Source of the DNA: DATKQY01 sp035532475
GTDB taxonomy: Bacteria > Actinomycetota > Acidimicrobiia > Acidimicrobiales > Bog-793
Reading direction: 5' to 3'
NCBI GenBank assembly: GCA_035532475.1
Contig: DATKQY010000040.1
Location: forward strand, 52,843-116,842
Length of the DNA: 64,000 nt
Below the pieces are notes generated by a model. The model saw nothing but the letters and a program-made list of their open reading frames with translations. It did no database searches and had not been told where the DNA came from. The position numbers and the translations under genes are program-made. Shown piece after piece: positions 9,371 to 17,142 of the stretch (its first letter is position 1; each line of letters opens with the position of its first letter).

Positions 9371-10739
9371 CAGCGTGGCGCGCCCCGCCCAGCACGGCGG
9401 CGAGGAGCGGGGGGAGGTCCCCGGCGACGAGACCGTCAGCCGGGCCGAGCGCCGCGGCGCGTCCGTGGGCGTGGGCCGCCAGCGCGGCGGCGAGCAGTGG
9501 ATCGACGCCGCGGGCGAGGAAGGCGCCGATGATGCCGGAGAGCACGTCCCCGGTGCCGGCCGTCGAGAGCCGCGCCGAGCCCGAGGTGACGAGCAGCGCC
9601 GAGCCCGAGGGCGAGGCCACGACGGTCGTCCGGCCCTTCAGCAGCACCGTCGCGTGGGCCCGCCGGGCGAGGTCGCGCGCCGCCGCGATCCGGTCCTCCC
9701 CCGGGCGGGTCCCGACGAGGCGGGCGTACTCGCCGTCGTGGGGGGTCATCACGAGCGGTGCCCGGCGTGCCGAGAGCAGCCGGACGGCCTCGTCGAGCGT
9801 CCCGAGGGCGTTCAGGCCGTCGGCGTCGAGGACGAGCGGCACCGCCGCGCCGACCACGAGGCGCCGCACGGCCGCCACGGTCTCTGGGGAGCTGCCGAGC
9901 CCGGGACCAAGGACGAGCGCCCGGCACCTGCCGAGATCGTCGAGGAGCGGCACGGCCCAGTCGCTTGCCGGCAGGGCGCGGGCCACCGCCTCGGTGACGG
10001 GCACGGTGCCCGGGGCGACGCCGGGCGAGCCGAGCCGCACCATCCCGGCCCCGGCCCGCGCCGCCCCGCGCGTCGAGAGCTCGGCGGCGCCGAGCATGCC
10101 GGGCGAGCCGGCGGCGACGTAGACGGCGGCGTCCCACTTGTGGCCCTCGGAGCGGCGTGCCGGCAGCAGGGCCAGGTCGGCGTCCTCCACGAGGTGCTGG
10201 GGCGGGTTGCCGACCGGCAGGCCGATACGGCGCACGACGACCTGGCCGGCGCGCCGGCGGCCGGCGCCGATCAGAAGACCGGGCTTCAGGGCGCCGAAGG
10301 TCACGGTGACGTCCGCATGCACCGCGCGCGGTCCCGCCCGCCCGGTGTCGGCGTCGACCCCGCTCGGCACGTCGGCGGCGAGGACGAGCGCGCCGAGCGG
10401 TGGGGCCGGGGCGTCGTAGCTGCCGTGGAAGCCCGTGCCGAAGGCGGCGTCGACGACGAGATCGCACGGCGGCAACGCCGAGGGCGCCTCGGCGACGGGG
10501 AGCACCCGGACGCTCGCGCCCCGCCGCGCGAGCACACGCGCCGCCACCCGGCCGTCGTCGCCGTTGTGCCCCTTGCCGACGACGACGGCGACGCGCCGCC
10601 CGTAGCTGCCCCCGAGCATCCGCAGCGCCTCGTTGGCGAGGGTGTAGCCGGCCCGCCCGACGAGCTCGTCGATGCCGACGTGCGCGAGCGCCTCGGCGTC
10701 GACCGCCCGCATCTCCTCGGCGGTGCAGACGGGCCTCAC
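9354..10739 (-). CDS. nnr: Bifunctional NAD(P)H-hydrate epimerase / ADP-dependent dehydratase
   Basis: This enzyme repairs NADHX and NADPHX. The N-terminal epimerase domain (about residues 1-210) has VGKGHNGDDGRVAAR, VVDAAFGTGFHG and AADVPSGVDADTG. The C-terminal ribokinase-like dehydratase domain (about 215-450) has AGSPGMLGAAELSTRGA, GPGLGSS, DADGLNAL, TPHDGEYARLVG and the catalytic STAGTGDVLSGIIG. Both halves look intact in one 461-residue chain. The start is GTG 10739, 43 bp after acpS on the same strand. Confidence 0.95.
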   Translation of the reverse strand: MRPVCTAEEMRAVDAEALAHVGIDELVGRAGYTLANEALRMLGGSYGRRVAVVVGKGHNGDDGRVAARVLARRGASVRVLPVAEAPSALPPCDLVVDAAFGTGFHGSYDAPAPPLGALVLAADVPSGVDADTGRAGPRAVHADVTVTFGALKPGLLIGAGRRRAGQVVVRRIGLPVGNPPQHLVEDADLALLPARRSEGHKWDAAVYVAAGSPGMLGAAELSTRGAARAGAGMVRLGSPGVAPGTVPVTEAVARALPASDWAVPLLDDLGRCRALVLGPGLGSSPETVAAVRRLVVGAAVPLVLDADGLNALGTLDEAVRLLSARRAPLVMTPHDGEYARLVGTRPGEDRIAAARDLARRAHATVLLKGRTTVVASPSGSALLVTSGSARLSTAGTGDVLSGIIGAFLARGVDPLLAAALAAHAHGRAAALGPADGLVAGDLPPLLAAVLGGARHADAADG

Positions 10740-10782
10740 CCGGGCCTCCTCGCGGCGCGAGCGTCGCGCCGGGCTGCCCGGC

Positions 10783-11148
10783 TCACTCGGCGACCACCAC
10801 GGCGCCGGCGATACGGGCGGTGTGGGTGAGCGAGACGTGGAACGACGCCACGCCGAGGGCGAGGGCGCGCTCGGCGGCGCGGCCCGACGCCCGCAGGTGC
10901 GGCGCGCCGTCCTCGGCGCTTCGCACCTCGAGCTCGGTCAGCCCGATGCTCCACAACCCGACGCCGAGGGCCTTCATCGCCGCCTCCTTGGCCGCGAAGC
11001 GCGCCGCCAGCCCGGGCACCGGGTCGAGCCGCCCGGCGAGGTCGCCGCGCTCGGCGGCGGTGAAGACGCGCGCGGCGAAGCCCGGACGCCGCTGCAGGAC
11101 GCGACGGAAGCGGTCGATCTCCACGGCATCGAGACCGATGCCGATCAC
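10783..11148 (-). CDS. acpS: Holo-[acyl-carrier-protein] synthase
   Basis: AcpS transfers 4'-phosphopantetheine from CoA to acyl carrier protein. The 121-residue product has the Mg-binding IGIGLDAVEIDRFRRVL N-terminus and the signature RFAAKEAAMKALG. FHVSLTHTARIAGAVVV closes the fold. Length is normal for the AcpS trimer subunit. It sits between glmS (34 bp gap) and nnr on the same strand. Confidence 0.96.
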   Translation of the reverse strand: MIGIGLDAVEIDRFRRVLQRRPGFAARVFTAAERGDLAGRLDPVPGLAARFAAKEAAMKALGVGLWSIGLTELEVRSAEDGAPHLRASGRAAERALALGVASFHVSLTHTARIAGAVVVAE

Positions 11149-11185
11149 GGGGTGCCCGACCCGCGGGGAGCCGCCGCACCCCGGC

Positions 11186-13033
11186 TCACTCGACGGTGAC
11201 GACCTTTGCGAGGTTCCTCGGACGGTCGACGTCGTTGCCGCGGGCCCGGGCGATCTCGTAGGCGAAGCGTTGGAGGGGCAGGACGTCGACGACGGGCGAA
11301 CACAGCTCGAGGACGTGCGGCACCTCGAGCACCGCGTCGACGTGCCCGGCCGTCTCGCTGTCGCCCTGGTCGACCACGGCGACGACCGTCGCTCCCCGGG
11401 CCTTCATCTCCTCGACGTTGGCCATCACCTTCTCCCACAGCGGGTGACGCGTCGCGACGACCACCACCACGGCGCCGGGCTCGATGAGCGAGATCGGCCC
11501 GTGCTTCATCTCGCCGGCCGGGTATGCCTCGGCGCGCACGTACGCCAGCTCCTTCAGCTTGAGGGCGCCCTCCAGCGCGACCGGCAGGCCCGCGCCGCGG
11601 CCGAGGAAGTAGAAGTCGTGGACGTCCTTGAAGCGCAGCGCGACCTCCGCGTACTGCTCCGAGGACGCCAGCGCGACCGCGACGGCGTCGGGCAGCCCGA
11701 GCAGGGTGCCGGCGATCTCGCGCCGCGCACCGTCGTCGAGCGTGGCGCGCACGCGTGCCAGGTGGAGCGCGAACGCCTGCAACATGACGAGCTGGGCGAG
11801 GTGGCACTTCGTCGAGGCGACGCCGATCTCGGGCCCGGCACGGGTGTAGAGGGCCCCGTCGGCCTCGCGCGCCATCACCGAGTCGACGACGTTCGTCAGC
11901 GCGACGACCCGGGCGCCCCGCCGGCGCGCCTCCTGCATCGCGTGCAGGGTGTCGATCGTCTCGCCCGACTGGCTGACCACGACGACGAGCGTCCGCTCGT
12001 CGAGGACGGAGTCGCGGTAGCGGAACTCGCTGGCGATGTCGGTCTCCGCCGGCATCCGGGCCCAGGTCTCGATGGCCTGACGACCGACCAGGCCGGCGTG
12101 GTAGCTGGAGCCGCAGGCGACGACCATGACCCGCTCGAAGGCACGGAGCTCGTCGTCGGAGAGCGCCAGCTCCTCGAGCTCGGTCGAGCCGTCGGCCGAG
12201 ACGCGCCCGAGGAGGGTGTCGCCGACGGCGACCGGCTGCTCGAAGATCTCCTTCGACATGAAGTCGGGGTAGCCGCCCTTCTGGGCGGCGGCGACGTCCC
12301 ACGTCACGTGGAGCCGCAGCGGCTCGACCGCCTCCCCGGTGGCGGAGATGACGGAGAAGCCGTCGCGGCGCAGCTCCACGACCTGGTCGTCGCCGATCTG
12401 GTGCAGCTCGCGCGTCGTCGCCAGCGCCGCCGCGATGTCCGAGGCCAGGATCCCGACGCCGTCGGACCACCCGATGATGAGGGGCGAGGTCCGCCGTGCG
12501 GCGACGATGACCTCGGGGTCGTCGAGGTCGACGAACGCGACCGCGAAGTCGCCGCGCACGACGGCGAGGCAGCGGCGCACCGCCTCGACGAGCGAGCAGC
12601 CGGTGGCACGCTCCTCCTCGACGAGGTGCACAAAGACCTCGGTGTCGGTCGCCGAGACCATCGTGTGGCCGGAGGCCCGGAGGCGCTCGGCTAGCTCGCG
12701 GTGGTTCTCGATGATCCCGTTGTGCACGATGGCGATCCGGCCGGAGCAGTCGAGGTGCGGGTGGGCGTTCTCCTCGGTCGGCGCTCCGTGCGTCGCCCAG
12801 CGCGTATGGCCGATCGCCGCGCCGCCGCCGCCCGGCGCGCCGTCGGCGCGCGCGGCGAGCTTCTCGATCGAGCGCGCCCGCTCGGCGGCGCGGATCCGCC
12901 AGAGCTCGCCCGCCTCCTCGTCGACGATGACGATGCCGGCCGAGTCGTACCCGCGGTACTCGAGCGACGCGAGACCCGCGAGCAGGACGGAGAGCGAGTC
13001 GGAGGAGCCGGTGACACCGATGATCCCGCACAT
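11186..13033 (-). CDS. glmS: Glutamine-fructose-6-phosphate aminotransferase (isomerizing)
   Basis: GlmS makes glucosamine-6-phosphate, the first step to UDP-GlcNAc. The start is placed at ATG 13033 because the mature enzyme needs Cys1 (MCGIIGVTG) as the glutaminase nucleophile; the open frame continues 28 codons upstream but that would bury it. The 615-residue product has the Ntn-glutaminase domain, then two SIS sugar-isomerase domains (ACGSSYHAGLVG, VSQSGETIDT, GRGAGLPVALEGALKLKE) and ends in DRPRNLAKVVTVE. A TAGCCT box 10 bp upstream of the ATG may be a -10 element. It lies downstream of glmM, the next enzyme. Confidence 0.97.
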   Translation of the reverse strand: MCGIIGVTGSSDSLSVLLAGLASLEYRGYDSAGIVIVDEEAGELWRIRAAERARSIEKLAARADGAPGGGGAAIGHTRWATHGAPTEENAHPHLDCSGRIAIVHNGIIENHRELAERLRASGHTMVSATDTEVFVHLVEEERATGCSLVEAVRRCLAVVRGDFAVAFVDLDDPEVIVAARRTSPLIIGWSDGVGILASDIAAALATTRELHQIGDDQVVELRRDGFSVISATGEAVEPLRLHVTWDVAAAQKGGYPDFMSKEIFEQPVAVGDTLLGRVSADGSTELEELALSDDELRAFERVMVVACGSSYHAGLVGRQAIETWARMPAETDIASEFRYRDSVLDERTLVVVVSQSGETIDTLHAMQEARRRGARVVALTNVVDSVMAREADGALYTRAGPEIGVASTKCHLAQLVMLQAFALHLARVRATLDDGARREIAGTLLGLPDAVAVALASSEQYAEVALRFKDVHDFYFLGRGAGLPVALEGALKLKELAYVRAEAYPAGEMKHGPISLIEPGAVVVVVATRHPLWEKVMANVEEMKARGATVVAVVDQGDSETAGHVDAVLEVPHVLELCSPVVDVLPLQRFAYEIARARGNDVDRPRNLAKVVTVE

Positions 13034-13159
13034 GGTGCCCCAAAGGCTAGCCGTGCGGGCCGCCACCATCGCCGCACGGCGGCCGTCGCACGGGCGTGCC
13101 GCCACGGGTGGCGGCACCGGCGGGGGACACGCTCGCGGCGGTTGCCGGCGGGCGCGGGG

Positions 13160-14524
13160 TCAGGAGCCAGGCGGGCCGAGGGCACGGCGCACGACGGCGA
13201 CGAGCCGTTCGACCGCGGCGGCGGCCTCGTCGGCCGTCGGCGCCTCGACCATCACCCGGACCGCCGCCTCGGTGCCGCTCGCTCGCAGCAGCACCCGGCC
13301 CGAGTCGCCGAGCTCGGCCTCGACGCAGGAGACCTCCCGCCAGACCTCGGTCGCCGCGCCGAGCCTGCCCGGCTGGGCGACGGGGACGTTCTGCAGCTCC
13401 TGGGGCAGCCGGGTCATCGCGTCCTCGGCGAGGTCGGCGAGCGAGCGGCCGCTCCTGCCCACCAGCTCGAGCAGCTTCAACGCCGTCAGGATCCCGTCGC
13501 CGGTCGTCGCCTCGCGCCGGAACACGAGGTGGCCCGACTGCTCGCCGCCGAGGACCAGGGCGTTGGCCTCGAGGGCGTCGGCGACGTGACGGTCGCCGAC
13601 CGGCGTCTCCACGACCTTGATGCCCCGGGCCGCGAGCGCCCGCCTGAGGCCCAGGTTGCTCATGACGGTGACGACGATGGCGTCGTTGTCGAGCTGGCCG
13701 CGCTCGTGGAGGTCGAGGGCGAACATCGCGATCAGGTGGTCCCCGTCGACGACCCGACCGAGGTGGTCGAGCGCGATCAGCCGGTCGGCGTCCCCGTCGA
13801 AGCTGAGCCCGAGGTCGGCACCCGCCGCGGTCACCGCCGAGCCCAGGCGCTCGGCATGGGTCGACCCGCATCCCTCGTTGATGTTGATCCCGTCGGGGTC
13901 CGCCGCCACGACGACCGCGTCGACGCCGACCCTGGCGAGCACGGCCGGCGCGACGGCGCTCGCCGCGCCGTTGGCGCAGTCGCAGACGACCCGCAGCGCC
14001 ATCCCCGGCTGCATCGCGACGGAGGTGACCAGATGATCGAGGTAGGCGGAGACGGCGTGCGGCTCCTCGACGACGTCGCCGACGGCGGCCCCGACGAGGG
14101 CGTTCGGGTCAGCGGCGCGCACGCCGGCCGCGGCGACGAGCAGGTCCAGCTCCTCCTCGACGGCGCGCTCGAGGGCGTCGGGCAGCTTCGTCCCCGCCGA
14201 GGAGAGCAGCTTGATCCCGTTGTCGGCGAAGGGGTTGTGCGACGCCGAGATCATCGCCGCGGGCACCCCGCGCGCCGCGGCGAGCCACGCCAGCCCGGGC
14301 GTCGGGACGACCCCGACGTCGACGACGGTCGTGCCCTCCGCCGTCAGGCCCGCGGCGAGCGCCCCGAGGAGCATCCGGCCCGAGCGGCGCGTGTCGCGCC
14401 CGACGAGGAACGTGCCCCCCGGCATCCGCCGTGCGGCAGCTCGCCCGAGCGCGAGCGCGAGCTCGGGCGTCAGCTCGGTGTTGGCGACACCGCGGATCCC
14501 GTCGGTGCCGAACCGCAGGGGCAC
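13160..14524 (-). CDS. glmM: Phosphoglucosamine mutase
   Basis: GlmM converts glucosamine-6-phosphate to the 1-phosphate. The 454-residue protein has FGTDGIRGVAN, the phosphoserine loop SASHNPFADNGIKL, the metal-binding DGDADR, the sugar-binding GGEQSGH and the phosphate-binding RASGTEAAVRV. All four active-site elements of the alpha-phosphohexomutase family are intact. It follows rpsI with only 7 bp between them and precedes glmS. Confidence 0.97.
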   Translation of the reverse strand: MPLRFGTDGIRGVANTELTPELALALGRAAARRMPGGTFLVGRDTRRSGRMLLGALAAGLTAEGTTVVDVGVVPTPGLAWLAAARGVPAAMISASHNPFADNGIKLLSSAGTKLPDALERAVEEELDLLVAAAGVRAADPNALVGAAVGDVVEEPHAVSAYLDHLVTSVAMQPGMALRVVCDCANGAASAVAPAVLARVGVDAVVVAADPDGININEGCGSTHAERLGSAVTAAGADLGLSFDGDADRLIALDHLGRVVDGDHLIAMFALDLHERGQLDNDAIVVTVMSNLGLRRALAARGIKVVETPVGDRHVADALEANALVLGGEQSGHLVFRREATTGDGILTALKLLELVGRSGRSLADLAEDAMTRLPQELQNVPVAQPGRLGAATEVWREVSCVEAELGDSGRVLLRASGTEAAVRVMVEAPTADEAAAAVERLVAVVRRALGPPGS

Positions 14525-14531
14525 GGCAGGC

Positions 14532-14924
14532 TCAGCGCTTCGAGTACTGAGGTGCCTTCCGGGCCTTCTTCAGGCCGTACTTCTTGCTCTCCTTCTCGCG
14601 GGCGTCCCGGGTGAGGAGGCCGGCGCGCTTCAGGCCGGTCCGCAGCTCCGGGTCGAGCTCGATCAGGCCCCGGGCGATCCCGAGGCGCAACGCCCCCGCC
14701 TGGCCGGAGATGCCGCCGCCGCCGATCGTCGCGTCGACGTCGTAGGCCTCGGCGCGGCCGGCGACCCGCAGGGCCTCGGTGGCGTGCACCCGGTGGGTGG
14801 CCGACGGGAAGTACTCCTCGATCGGCCGGCGGTTCACGGTCACGGCACCCTCGCCGGGACGGAGGCGGACCCGCGCGACCGCGGACTTGCGGCGGCCGGT
14901 GGACTGGACGAGCGGACTGGGCAT
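14532..14924 (-). CDS. rpsI: 30S ribosomal protein S9
   Basis: S9 binds the 30S head, and its C-terminal tail reaches the P-site tRNA. The 130-residue product starts at ATG 14924 (MPSPLVQSTGRRKSAVARV) and contains GGGISGQAGALRLGIARGL. It ends KARKAPQYSKR, the conserved tRNA-contacting tail. The open frame extends upstream through rplM in another register, which is rejected. Paired with rplM as in nearly all bacteria. Confidence 0.98.
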   Translation of the reverse strand: MPSPLVQSTGRRKSAVARVRLRPGEGAVTVNRRPIEEYFPSATHRVHATEALRVAGRAEAYDVDATIGGGGISGQAGALRLGIARGLIELDPELRTGLKRAGLLTRDAREKESKKYGLKKARKAPQYSKR

Positions 14925-14947
14925 GTACGACCCCTCAGGAGGAACTG

Positions 14948-15397
14948 CTAGGAGGCGCGGCGGGCGCCGGGCAGGTGGAGTGGCTTCGGCAGCTGGGCGG
15001 CGTGTGGGTGGTCCGGCCCCGCGTAGACCTTCAGCTTGGCGAGCATCTGACGGCCGAGCGTCCCCTTCGGGAGCATGCCGCGCACGGCACTCCGGACGAC
15101 CTCTTCGGGCTTGGTGCCGAGCAACGTGGTGTAGCTCGTGGCGCGGAGGCCGCCCGGGTAGCCGCTGTGGCGGTAGGACGTCTTGGCGTCGGCCTTGCCG
15201 GCGGTGAGCACGACCTTTGCGGCGTTGACGACGATGACGTGGTCGCCGGTGTCCATGTGCGGCGCGAAGATGGGCTTGTGCTTGCCCCGAAGGCGCGAGG
15301 CCACCTCGGTCGCCAGGCGGCCGAGCACCAGGCCGTCGGCGTCGACGACGAGCCAGGCACGCTCGATCTCGCTCGGCTTCGGTGAGTAGGTGCGCAC
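14948..15397 (-). CDS. rplM: 50S ribosomal protein L13
   Basis: L13 is an early 50S assembly protein. The 149-residue product begins VRTYSPKPSEIERAWLVVDA and has GRLATEVASRLRGKHKP, HMDTGDHVIVVNA and the GMLPKGTLGRQMLAKLKVYAG signature. The start is GTG 15397, fixed by family alignment; an upstream extension of 34 Arg-rich codons is not conserved. L13 is commonly found next to truA; here a transposon and an ABC transporter intervene, and the transposon lies only 136 bp upstream of the start. Confidence 0.97.
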   Translation of the reverse strand: MRTYSPKPSEIERAWLVVDADGLVLGRLATEVASRLRGKHKPIFAPHMDTGDHVIVVNAAKVVLTAGKADAKTSYRHSGYPGGLRATSYTTLLGTKPEEVVRSAVRGMLPKGTLGRQMLAKLKVYAGPDHPHAAQLPKPLHLPGARRAS

Positions 15398-15501
15398 TGG
15401 GGTCCTTTGCTCGCGCTCTTCGGCGCGCTCGCTCGCGAATCTGACGCTCCGCCGCCGGGGGCCGGGTTGGCCGCGCCGGGCGCGAGGCGTGCTCGTCAAG
15501 G

Positions 15502-15527
15502 GTAGTCGAGGCGGAGGGGCTTGTCAT
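15502..15527 (-). promoter_or_regulatory. Candidate rplM-rpsI promoter abutting the transposon
   Basis: On the minus strand ATGACA (15527-15522), a 17-base spacer and TACCCT (15507-15502) resemble the strong TTGACC-N17-TACCCT promoter of rpoB in this window. The first three bases of the -35 box belong to the 8-bp duplicated target of the transposon, so the insertion kept the box. No experimental support is possible here. Confidence 0.4.
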
Positions 15528-15532
15528 ACGCC
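15525..15532. repeat. Left target-site duplication of the transposon
   Basis: CATACGCC lies directly outside the left inverted repeat and recurs at 18954-18961 directly outside the right one. If the element is taken to begin one base further in, the repeat is nine bases (CATACGCCG). Eight to nine bases is the duplication size of IS1-type transposition. Confidence 0.9.
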
Positions 15533-15549
15533 GGTAGTGGGTCAGTTTG
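15533..15549 (+). repeat. Left terminal inverted repeat
   Basis: GGTAGTGGGTCAGTTTG matches the reverse complement of 18937-18953 at all 17 positions; similarity then decays. It begins with GG, as do many IS1-family ends. Confidence 0.92.
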
Positions 15550-15563
15550 ACTGTCAAGTCGGG

Positions 15564-15591
15564 TTGCAGCTCTCGCAAGACGCAATAGGCT
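15564..15591 (+). promoter_or_regulatory. Candidate promoter of the small basic protein
   Basis: TTGCAG, a 16-base spacer and TAGGCT lie just inside the left end. The -10 box ends 7 bp before the ATG at 15598, which would give a leaderless transcript. TAGGCT-type -10 boxes are common in actinobacteria. Confidence 0.45.
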
Positions 15592-15597
15592 GGTGAA

Positions 15598-15843
15598 ATG
15601 CCCAAGCGCTCAAGCAAGCCCCGCGACCTCAGCTCTCTTGCCAAGGCCATCGTCGACCAGGCGACGAGTGACGAACCTACGCCAGACCCCTACGATGGGA
15701 AGAATCCCGCGGCCGTCGAGCTCGGGCGCCTGGGCGGCCAGAAGGGCGGCAAGGCTCGCGCTGCGAAGCTCACCGCAGAGGAACGCTCGGCGGCAGCGAG
15801 ACGCGCTGCGCGTGTCAGGTGGTCCGATAGATCCGGAGGATGA
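15598..15843 (+). CDS. Small basic Lys/Arg/Ala-rich protein of the transposon
   Basis: The 81-residue product starts MPKRSSKPRDLSSLAKAIVD, followed by an acidic-proline linker. It then has a basic C-terminal half with KNPAAVELGRLGGQKGGKAR and LTAEERSAAARRAARVRW. The GRxGGxKGG...ARxxRW pattern recurs in small histone-H1-like or nucleic-acid-binding bacterial proteins, often of unknown role; I cannot name the family with certainty. The basic tail suggests DNA or RNA binding. It is the first gene inside the left repeat and converges on the ATPase gene, overlapping its 3' end by 29 bp. No strong ribosome site precedes the ATG, consistent with a leaderless transcript. Confidence 0.75.
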   Translation: MPKRSSKPRDLSSLAKAIVDQATSDEPTPDPYDGKNPAAVELGRLGGQKGGKARAAKLTAEERSAAARRAARVRWSDRSGG

Positions 15844-17035
15844 ACTTGCCGAGGAGCGGCACGGCAAAGGAATACTTGCCGAATCGGTTCTTGTAGACGA
15901 GTCCGTGACTACTAAGAGCGCCGAGCATTTGGTTGACGTGACTGGACGAGAACCCTTTTTCTAGCTCGGCTTTTGACTTCTCCACTATCTCTTGGATAGT
16001 AAACTCCTCGTCCGGGTGGTCAAGAAGCGCGATGACGTACATGAGATCTCGTTGGCGGTCAGTCACTCTCGCCCAACGTCCCGCGAAGAAGTCATCATCC
16101 AATTTGCGTTGGATTGAATCGAACGGTACGGCGCCCGCGGTACCGGCCGCGGCGACTTGCTGAATGAAAATGTCGTACACCTCTCGACAAATGAACTGGA
16201 TGAAGTAGGGATATCCAGCCGATTCCGACACGATTACGGCGACGGAATCCTCGCTAAAGGTGACAGGACAACCTGCTTGCTCGATCGGCTTCTTGACGGC
16301 GTCGCGGCTCTCCGACTCCACAAGACGGCTTAGGGTAACGACGCGGAACATCCTCTCAGCGAACGTCCTCGCCTCAACCAGCTTGGGGAACAGCGTCGGC
16401 AGTCCAGTCAAGACCAGCATGAATGGGATGCCTCGTCGTTGGATGGACTGAAAAAGGTCCAGCAGGGTCGACAGGGGAAACTCATCGGCCTTTGCGTGGT
16501 CGGCTAGGTTCTGCGCCTCATCGTAGGCAAAGATGATGTGGTTCTTGGAGTGAACTTCCAAGAATGTCCACGCGTATTCCAACACGGCTCGCAGGCGATC
16601 GGACGCGAGTCCCGGTGTCGAGTCGTAAATGTCGTACAGCGCATCAAATGAGAGGCCAACGGTCTCAAAGGTCTGTTGCTGTCCCTGAAACCCAATGCGG
16701 CGTGCTGGCATCTGGGCCGTGACGCCGGTGGCTGCAATAGACAGGTCGGTCATGATCCTTATAGCCAGGCTGGCTTCGCTGACGCTCGCTGATTCCGAGA
16801 GGTCAGACCCAGCCCACAACCAGCCCGCTTGGATGGCTAACGGCTTGAAGACATCCATCAGCACCGTCTTGCCCAGTCCACGCAGCCCGGTAAGGACGAG
16901 ATTTTCCAGGATCGTGTCTTGCTGTAGTAAGCGCTGGAACTCGGCGAGCTCTCCCTCCCTTCCGGCAAGGTAAGGAGGAGGGTGTCCAGCACCAGGCGTG
17001 TAAGGGTTCCGGAACGGAGCGTCTGCCTTAAGCAT
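15815..17035 (-). CDS. AAA+ ATPase, Orc1/Cdc6-like with C-terminal winged helix (transposon passenger)
   Basis: The 406-residue protein starts with MLKADAPFRNPYTPGAG and an AGREGEL motif. It has a Walker A motif GLRGLGKT at about 50-57, Walker B HIIFAYDEAQN at 166-176 (Asp172-Glu173) and a sensor-1-like LTGLP at about 209-213. A possible arginine finger lies in ERMFR (227-231), and GYPYFIQ (274-280) resembles a sensor-2 helix. Residues about 325-406 (DRQRDLMYVIALL ... MLGALSSHGLVYKNRFGKYSF) form a probable winged helix-turn-helix. This matches AAA_16/Orc-like ATP-binding proteins common in actinobacterial mobile DNA. Its role is unknown; by analogy to IstB, TnsC or MuB it could choose or license targets, which is inference. 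Transcription comes from a dyad-overlapped promoter divergent from the transposase. Confidence 0.85.
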   Translation of the reverse strand: MLKADAPFRNPYTPGAGHPPPYLAGREGELAEFQRLLQQDTILENLVLTGLRGLGKTVLMDVFKPLAIQAGWLWAGSDLSESASVSEASLAIRIMTDLSIAATGVTAQMPARRIGFQGQQQTFETVGLSFDALYDIYDSTPGLASDRLRAVLEYAWTFLEVHSKNHIIFAYDEAQNLADHAKADEFPLSTLLDLFQSIQRRGIPFMLVLTGLPTLFPKLVEARTFAERMFRVVTLSRLVESESRDAVKKPIEQAGCPVTFSEDSVAVIVSESAGYPYFIQFICREVYDIFIQQVAAAGTAGAVPFDSIQRKLDDDFFAGRWARVTDRQRDLMYVIALLDHPDEEFTIQEIVEKSKAELEKGFSSSHVNQMLGALSSHGLVYKNRFGKYSFAVPLLGKFILRIYRTT

Positions 17036-17048
17036 TCTTTACCCCCTT

Positions 17049-17080
17049 GGCTAAATTTATGTAGCCCGCTACATTTAGCC
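17049..17080. promoter_or_regulatory. Long dyad, probable operator between ATPase and transposase
   Basis: The inner repeat is ATGTAGC-CC-GCTACAT, perfectly symmetrical. The outer arms GGCTAAA and TTTAGCC are also reverse complements, with a 4-base offset in the left arm. The dyad covers the -10 box and probable start of the ATPase promoter and lies 62 bp before the transposase ATG. It looks like a repressor site, perhaps for one of the element's own DNA-binding proteins. Confidence 0.6.
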
Positions 17081-17101
17081 AGAAGGCGAAAAGATTGTCA
17101 A
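17073..17101 (-). promoter_or_regulatory. Promoter of the AAA+ ATPase gene
   Basis: On the minus strand a consensus -35 TTGACA (17101-17096) is followed by a 17-base spacer and CTAAAT (17078-17073). The -10 box lies inside the dyad at 17049-17080. This is the best-matched -35 box in the element. Confidence 0.6.
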
Positions 17102-17129
17102 TCCCCCTCGTATTGCGCAGGCGCTCACG

Positions 17130-17135
17130 TACAAT
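17130..17135 (+). promoter_or_regulatory. Candidate -10 box of the transposase gene
   Basis: TACAAT ends 7 bp before ATG 17143, suggesting a leaderless transcript and favouring that ATG over the in-frame ATG at 17134, which lies inside the box. No good -35 hexamer is visible, so basal expression may be weak. Confidence 0.4.
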
Positions 17136-17142
17136 GGTCAGT

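Noticed and set aside
15494..15499. TTGACG upstream of rplM as a -35 box
   Set aside because: Seventeen bases downstream there is only GCGCGG; the adjacent ATGACA-N17-TACCCT is a better pair.
17134..17142. ATG 17134 as transposase start
   Set aside because: It overlaps the TACAAT -10 box, and the family start aligns with ATG 17143.
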